In this document: one piece after another, positions 33,362-37,054 of the stretch | How the letters are laid out: each line of letters opens with the position of its first letter | Numbering within the stretch: the first letter of the stretch is position 1 | NCBI GenBank assembly: GCA_003554845.1 | Contig: PWHK01000004.1 | Span: forward strand, 1-37,054 | Direction of reading: 5' to 3' | Source of the DNA: Candidatus Aenigmatarchaeota archaeon | GTDB lineage: Archaea; Aenigmatarchaeota; Aenigmatarchaeia; PWEA01 | Length of the DNA: 37,054 nucleotides | Program-made: the position numbers and the translations under genes | The notes under the pieces: model-generated | Seen by the model: the letters and a program-made list of their open reading frames with translations, nothing else | Database searches by the model: none | What the model was told of the DNA's origin: nothing

Positions 33362-33628
33362 TTATGCTACCTTGCTCTTTTTCTTCTCTTCTATGAGTTC
33401 GTTTATCTCCTGGTTGTTCTTCTTCCAGAACTTGAACTCTGCGTCTGTCATCGCGTAGGGAAGCTCTATGTTTTCTATTAGTTCATACTTCCTTCCCTTG
33501 ACCCTTTTCTTTCCGTTTACCTCTACTACATCGGCCTTGAGTCTTACCTTGGACTTCTGCTTCCCAGGTTTAACTAAGATCTTGTCTTCTGAATCAATTT
33601 TCACGATGGATGCGTGCTCGTATATCAT
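33362..33628 (-). CDS. Small basic protein of unknown family
   Basis: 88 residues. ATG 33628 follows GGGGTGT by five bases, clearer than the in-frame GTG at 33637. The first 60 residues look beta-rich and lysine-rich (KIDSEDKILVKPGKQKSKVR). The last 28 (NNQEINELIEEKKKSKVA) form a charged helix. I do not recognise a family. Basic charge and the strong ribosome site would suit a nucleic-acid-binding or ribosome-associated protein, but this is speculation. It lies beside the cold-shock gene, transcribed in the same direction. Confidence 0.6.
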   Translation of the reverse strand: MIYEHASIVKIDSEDKILVKPGKQKSKVRLKADVVEVNGKKRVKGRKYELIENIELPYAMTDAEFKFWKKNNQEINELIEEKKKSKVA

Positions 33629-33789
33629 AAAATACACCCCCTAGGAACCTTACGATTTTTTTTTAGACTTTTACATCTCGGAACGTATAAACTACTTTAT
33701 GCTCAAAGTATTTAAATCTTTTCCCTCGATTGTCGAACATTTGATATCAAATAAAAATATATAAACCGCAGACAGAAATCCATAACCAT

Positions 33790-33976
33790 GCGGGGATACC
33801 CAAGCGGTCAAAATCAAAGATTTGAAAACTGTGAGGTTTTCAAGCTTGAGAACCCTAAAGTTCTCAATATTTTGACTTTAGCCAGTCAAGCTGACGAAAC
33901 GATCAAATGGCCAAAGGGGCTAGGTTCAGGGCCTAGTGGTTTAGTACCTTCGTCGGTTCGAATCCGGCTCCCCGCA
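33790..33976 (+). tRNA. tRNA-Leu(CAG) with a 103-base insertion in the D-loop
   Basis: Class II: acceptor GCGGGGA pairs with TCCCCGC, discriminator A at 33976, no CCA. After the D-stem CCC and loop AAGCGGTCAAA (to 33812) there are 103 extra bases (33813-33915; ends may shift) before GGGG and the anticodon stem CTAGG/CCTAG with loop TTCAGGG, anticodon CAG. Removal leaves 84 bases, the same length and D-loop as tRNA-Leu(TAG). The insert folds into three hairpins: TTGAAAAC/GTTTTCAA, TTGAGAAC/GTTCTCAA and TTGAC/GTCAA. Confidence 0.88.
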
Positions 33977-33982
33977 TCCAAA

Positions 33983-34348
33983 CTAATTTCTTAAATGGTT
34001 TTCCAGTTCACCCAGTCCTTTGAAAAACTTCTCGGCTGCTTCATCGGAAACCTGTTCGGCAAAAATACTATAGGCCTCAAGTATTCCATAATCTCTTGCT
34101 CCTTTTTTGACCTTTTCTATAATCTCCTCTGAAATCTCAGGAAACTCATCTTCTCCGAGATCTATAAAAAGACTCATCTCCTCGTCGCTGTCTATCTTTC
34201 CGAAGTCATCGGGCATCATGGTCTTGAACTCGTCCAGATCCAGGGATTCGAGATGATGTTTATGGGCACCACAGAAGGGACATACATCAGGTTTGTCTGT
34301 TCCAAGATAGACTTCACCACAGACGTCACAACGGCATGCCTCGTACAT
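33983..34348 (-). CDS. Rubredoxin-like zinc/iron-ribbon protein
   Basis: 121 residues. The N-terminal 35 residues are a rubredoxin-like knuckle pair, CDVCGEVYLG and VCPFCGAHKHHL (CX2C...CX2C), as in the C-terminal domain of rubrerythrins, here alone at the N-terminus. The rest is acidic and helical. It may bind iron or zinc and serve electron transfer, perhaps linked to the rubrerythrin and peroxiredoxin nearby. A TATA-like TTTTAAG about 25 bases before the ATG indicates a leaderless mRNA. No known full-length family is recognised. Confidence 0.75.
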   Translation of the reverse strand: MYEACRCDVCGEVYLGTDKPDVCPFCGAHKHHLESLDLDEFKTMMPDDFGKIDSDEEMSLFIDLGEDEFPEISEEIIEKVKKGARDYGILEAYSIFAEQVSDEAAEKFFKGLGELENHLRN

Positions 34349-34474
34349 TATCTAAAATTTGATCCGAAAACTTAAAAGGTTCAACAGCCGAAAACAAAAA
34401 TTAACTACTTATAGGTTGTAAATAACCCCAATCTTTATATAGTAGGAATGTTAATTACTACTTGGTGACAAAAT

Positions 34475-35050
34475 ATGGTAAATATATCTGACTACGAATC
34501 CGAAGAAGTTGTAAGACTCGGTGTTTCCTATCTCGATAGTTTCGACGGAGATACGGTAGAGGATATGTCCAGAGATGAAGTCTATGATGTATTCAACGAA
34601 AGGAAGGGTGACATAGACAAAAAGGTAAAGGAAAATACCGAATATATGTTAGAAAGGGATATGATCACAGAAAAGGAGTACAACTCAATGACACACATGG
34701 GCTTTGATGAAAGGCTTGTAAAGTTCTACGAAACAGAGAAGGATGTATCCGACAGAGCCATGGAAGGAATAATATCCAATATAGGAAAGGACCTCAAGGA
34801 ACTCAGAAAGGATATATTAATTTCTTTAAATATCGACAGAGACAGGGCCAAAGCCTACGAAAAGACGGAGAAACTTAAAGAAGTAGTAGAAAATGCCGTA
34901 GATACATACAAATCAGCAGACGAATACTACACTGAAAACTTAGTTCCATCTATGAAATCATCCATCGAAACTATCAGAGGGATCGATGAAGACTACGAAC
35001 CTCCGTTAGAATTCGAAGAAGAATACCCTGACTGGAAAGACTTTGTATAA
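34475..35050 (+). CDS. Uncharacterised acidic helical protein
   Basis: 191 residues, almost entirely charged helix with many Glu, Asp and Lys (for example KEKTEKLKEVVENAVDTYK). There are no cysteines, membrane segments or recognisable motifs. The C-terminus is acidic and aromatic (EEEYPDWKDFV). TATA-like CTTTATATA about 35 bases upstream and GGTGAC nearby support the start at 34475. It faces the ATP-grasp gene tail-to-tail (23-base gap). Function unknown. Confidence 0.6.
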   Translation: MVNISDYESEEVVRLGVSYLDSFDGDTVEDMSRDEVYDVFNERKGDIDKKVKENTEYMLERDMITEKEYNSMTHMGFDERLVKFYETEKDVSDRAMEGIISNIGKDLKELRKDILISLNIDRDRAKAYEKTEKLKEVVENAVDTYKSADEYYTENLVPSMKSSIETIRGIDEDYEPPLEFEEEYPDWKDFV

Positions 35051-35072
35051 TTAGGTGGCACTGTTTACCGAT

Positions 35073-36197
35073 TTATTTTTCCATTTCACGGGAAACTATA
35101 TCTTCAACTATGTAGGATGCCAGGCCTGTCTCCTGAATTCTCTCTACAAATCCATCATCTGCTCCAGGTGGAAGTCCGTCATCCGAGCCATAAACCCTTT
35201 TGAGGTTTTTCCATCCGGGATTCTCGCCGTTTATCTCCAAGAAGAACAGATTATCATCTTCGTCGTCTATAAGATAATCGATTGCAGATAACCTTACGCC
35301 GCTCTTTCTGTGTATCAAAAGAGAGACCTCCTTTTGGAAGCCGTCCAGATCTATATGTTCCTTGAAAATGTTGTTCTGTGCCCTTACATCTCCATCCTCC
35401 GACTTCCTTATATATGAACCATATATGTCACTTTCCGAATACCCAGAACCAACTATCTGAACCCTCAGTGAATCACCTTCCACCATATCCTGCACAAGGA
35501 AATCACTTCTCTCGTAGTTGTCTATAAGAGCCTTATACGAAGATCCTATATCAAGGGGCATTATTCCATTGCCACCCCTTTCCGAATATGGCTTTAAAAT
35601 CTGTGGTTCATGTGCACCCTGAAATCTCCTTCTAACATATTCCTTCACGCCATCCTTTTCTTCTGTATCTGAATTTTTGAGGTTGAATATTTTGGTGGTA
35701 GGAATAATATCACTTATGTTCCTTCCATCGATCTCTGCATTGGATCTTGATATATCGATCGTAGAAAAAGCCTTATTGTTACAGTATTCTATTGAATCGA
35801 GTGTGTTGGTCATAAAGTATTCCTCGTCATCATCCGTCATTTCAGAAAGTGCCCTTTCAACTACAAACGGGTCGGCATCCGAATTTTTTGGTCTGAAGCC
35901 TCTTATTCTGATATGATCAACCTCGGAAAACTTATCAAAAAAATCGACATCTTTCTTTTCAGAAGCAGGTAACCAACTCCTCGATCTGAAACCATGGGAA
36001 TCAGTTGGGTAGTAGTCTTCTTTTTTCCTTTCTCTGTATCTGAACTCCCCATCTTCAAAAAATATATCCTGGGGATTGATCACGAGATGTTCTACACCGT
36101 CCTGGTAGTTTTCAATTTCCCAGATTTCATCCCACAATCCTTTGCCCTCCTTTGGTTTACCTGTGCATGCAGTTACGTAGCCTATCGTAGTGGACAT
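35073..36197 (-). CDS. ATP-grasp family enzyme (RimK / glutathione-synthetase-like)
   Basis: 374 residues. The ATP-grasp core is visible: ILKPYSERGGNGIMPLD (glycine-rich loop and Lys), SDFLVQDMVEGDSLRVQIVG, then SAIDYLIDDEDDNLFFLEIN, whose acidic residues and Asn coordinate magnesium. ATP-grasp enzymes ligate a carboxyl to an amine or thiol, for example in glutamate ligation or peptide modification. No substrate-specific motif is recognised. The C-terminal NGENPGWKNL is characteristic of the RimK/GshB group. ATG 36197 lies in an AT-rich promoter. The convergent neighbour has no known function. Confidence 0.85.
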   Translation of the reverse strand: MSTTIGYVTACTGKPKEGKGLWDEIWEIENYQDGVEHLVINPQDIFFEDGEFRYRERKKEDYYPTDSHGFRSRSWLPASEKKDVDFFDKFSEVDHIRIRGFRPKNSDADPFVVERALSEMTDDDEEYFMTNTLDSIEYCNNKAFSTIDISRSNAEIDGRNISDIIPTTKIFNLKNSDTEEKDGVKEYVRRRFQGAHEPQILKPYSERGGNGIMPLDIGSSYKALIDNYERSDFLVQDMVEGDSLRVQIVGSGYSESDIYGSYIRKSEDGDVRAQNNIFKEHIDLDGFQKEVSLLIHRKSGVRLSAIDYLIDDEDDNLFFLEINGENPGWKNLKRVYGSDDGLPPGADDGFVERIQETGLASYIVEDIVSREMEK

Positions 36198-36258
36198 AGA
36201 GTTTTAGACTTGGAAGGAAAGAATTTAAAACTAACATTAAAAATAAAAAATAGAGGTT

Positions 36259-36615
36259 TTAAAGGCGGTCCATAAGCCCTTTGAGGGCCTTCTTGTGCCT
36301 CTCCTCGTCCTTTGCAGTGGTAATGAGATGGGCCTTCGTCTCTCCCTCCTGACTCTCTGCTATCTTCATTCTGGTGCTATTGGCATTGTCCTCTCCGCCT
36401 ATCATCTTCTTCAAATTTTCTTCTGTGGTTCCTACCTTTCCTGCCAACTCTGCAGCAATTCCTGCATGTTCGGCCTCTGCCATTGCATTTTCTCTGAACT
36501 GCCTTGCGATCTCAGGATAACCTTCCCTTTCTGCCTGACGTGCCATAGCCATGTAGAGACCAACTTCCTCTGTCTCATCTGCAAACCATTCATTCAAGTA
36601 CTCTTCAAGTTCCAT
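36259..36615 (-). CDS. Rubrerythrin-like diiron protein
   Basis: 118 residues from ATG 36615, which follows GGAGGTGAAAATT; the frame to 36663 is leader. Diiron-binding helices are visible: ADETEEVGLYMAMARQ, ENAMAEAEHAGIA with an ExxH pair, and TAKDEERHKKAL with a second ExxH-like pair. It lacks the rubredoxin domain of classical rubrerythrins. These proteins reduce hydrogen peroxide in anaerobes and microaerophiles. The gene is directly downstream of the peroxiredoxin in one operon. Confidence 0.92.
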   Translation of the reverse strand: MELEEYLNEWFADETEEVGLYMAMARQAEREGYPEIARQFRENAMAEAEHAGIAAELAGKVGTTEENLKKMIGGEDNANSTRMKIAESQEGETKAHLITTAKDEERHKKALKGLMDRL

Positions 36616-36638
36616 AATTTTCACCTCCTTTTGTCTTT

Positions 36639-37054
36639 TCAGGCTTTTCTGTAACACATCCACCAGTCGTAACAGTCTATTTTTCCTTTCTTTTTCTGCT
36701 TCATCCTCTTGTCTATCTCTTTTTCACTCGACGCAGGTGGCATTATGACATCGTCTCCAATAAGTTCGTTTTCGGGCCAGTTAGCCGGTATAGCAACGCC
36801 TTCCTTGTCCGACTTCTTGAATCCCTTTATCATCCTGACTATCTCGTCCATATTCCTTCCAAGTTCTGCAGGATAGTACATAATTGCCCTTATTTTTGAC
36901 TTTGGATCGACGATGAATACGGCTCTTACAGTAGCAGTACCACCACCGCTGTGGATCAAACCTAGTGTCTCGGCAACCCTTCCGTTTCCATCGGCAATTA
37001 TGGGAAACTCTATATCCTCGCCCAGATTTTCCTCTATCCACTGGGTCCATTTCA
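36639..37054 (-). CDS. Peroxiredoxin (Prx6/AhpC-TSA type), partial at the window end
   Basis: The open frame continues beyond 37054 with no start, so the N-terminal thioredoxin-like part and its peroxidatic cysteine are missing. The visible part reads [55 protein letters not shown] and [19 protein letters not shown]. It ends [13 protein letters not shown], the paired-cysteine C-terminal arm typical of archaeal Prx6-type enzymes. It reduces hydrogen peroxide. The stop is 23 bases before the rubrerythrin start, forming a peroxide-defence operon. Confidence 0.94.
   Translation of the reverse strand, partial: KWTQWIEENLGEDIEFPIIADGNGRVAETLGLIHSGGGTATVRAVFIVDPKSKIRAIMYYPAELGRNMDEIVRMIKGFKKSDKEGVAIPANWPENELIGDDVIMPPASSEKEIDKRMKQKKKGKIDCYDWWMCYRKA

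Noticed and set aside
33813-33915. Possible C/D box guide RNA inside the tRNA-Leu(CAG) insertion
   Set aside because: A CTGA (D-box-like) occurs, but no good RTGATGA C box is seen, only GTGAGG-like sequence. The hairpins also cover the region, which does not fit the open guide format.

Overview
This window is chromosomal DNA of an archaeon. It encodes TBP, a one-domain histone-fold protein, archaeal-type S-adenosylmethionine synthetase, TrmY, an Lhr-type helicase, cupin-type phosphoglucose isomerase, a MinD-like ATPase, FtsZ and intron-containing tRNAs. Many starts lie about 25 bases after a TATA box (leaderless mRNAs), and others follow a GGAGGTGA ribosome site. Moderately acidic proteins, an amidotransferase of the GatCAB type and compact spacing would fit a DPANN-type or euryarchaeal lineage, perhaps nanohaloarchaeal. 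That placement is inference; no 16S gene is present.

Layout. 1-629: the 5' part of a secreted repeat protein whose C-terminus lies outside the window. 719-1261: tbp. 1370-11198: a carbohydrate island with a MinD-like ATPase, a GH133-type debranching enzyme, a glycogen-synthase-like glycosyltransferase, a divergent GH57 glucanase, a half-size glycosyltransferase coupled to a full-size one, a short alpha-glucan phosphorylase and cupin PGI. 11207-11813: ferredoxin, a 28-residue membrane peptide and a SufT/MIP18 protein. 11867-14143: PEP synthase. 14190-17663: an ABC exporter pair, a DUF192 protein and methionine aminopeptidase. 17660-22176: Lhr helicase, SAM synthetase and a PRC-barrel protein. 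22315-25047: tRNA-Ser, an HD hydrolase, SHMT, tRNA-Val, a DUF1931 histone-fold protein, tRNA-Glu(TTC) and tRNA-Leu(TAG). 25131-27592: an unknown protein, a nitroreductase and ftsZ, which has an unusually structured upstream region. 27940-32652: sugar nucleotidyltransferase, gatC-gatA-gatB and trmY. 32719-33976: tRNA-Arg, tRNA-Glu(CTC), a cold-shock protein, a small basic protein and tRNA-Leu(CAG). 33983-37054: a rubredoxin-like protein, a helical protein, an orphan ATP-grasp enzyme, rubrerythrin and a peroxiredoxin cut by the window end.

How it works together. The nucleotidyltransferase (making NDP-glucose), the synthase-like enzymes, the debrancher, GH57, phosphorylase, PGI and PEP synthase together support storage and mobilisation of an alpha-glucan, linked to both glycolysis and gluconeogenesis. 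Rubrerythrin, peroxiredoxin, ferredoxin and the rubredoxin-like protein suggest an anaerobic or microaerophilic life with peroxide defence.

The most unusual signals are these. (1) Two tRNAs, Leu(CAG) and Glu(CTC), carry 103- and 14-base insertions in the D-loop; Leu(TAG) has a 22-base insertion in the anticodon stem. Removing each insertion gives the same length as the isoacceptor. (2) Three successive hairpins upstream of ftsZ all present the same TGCCCA (TGGGCA on the ftsZ strand) loop, beside a perfect 20-bp palindrome. (3) The glycogen-synthase-like gene starts ATG-TAG. (4) A lone N-terminal glycosyltransferase half is coupled to its full-length relative. (5) A MinD-like ATPase is coupled to a glycogen debranching enzyme.
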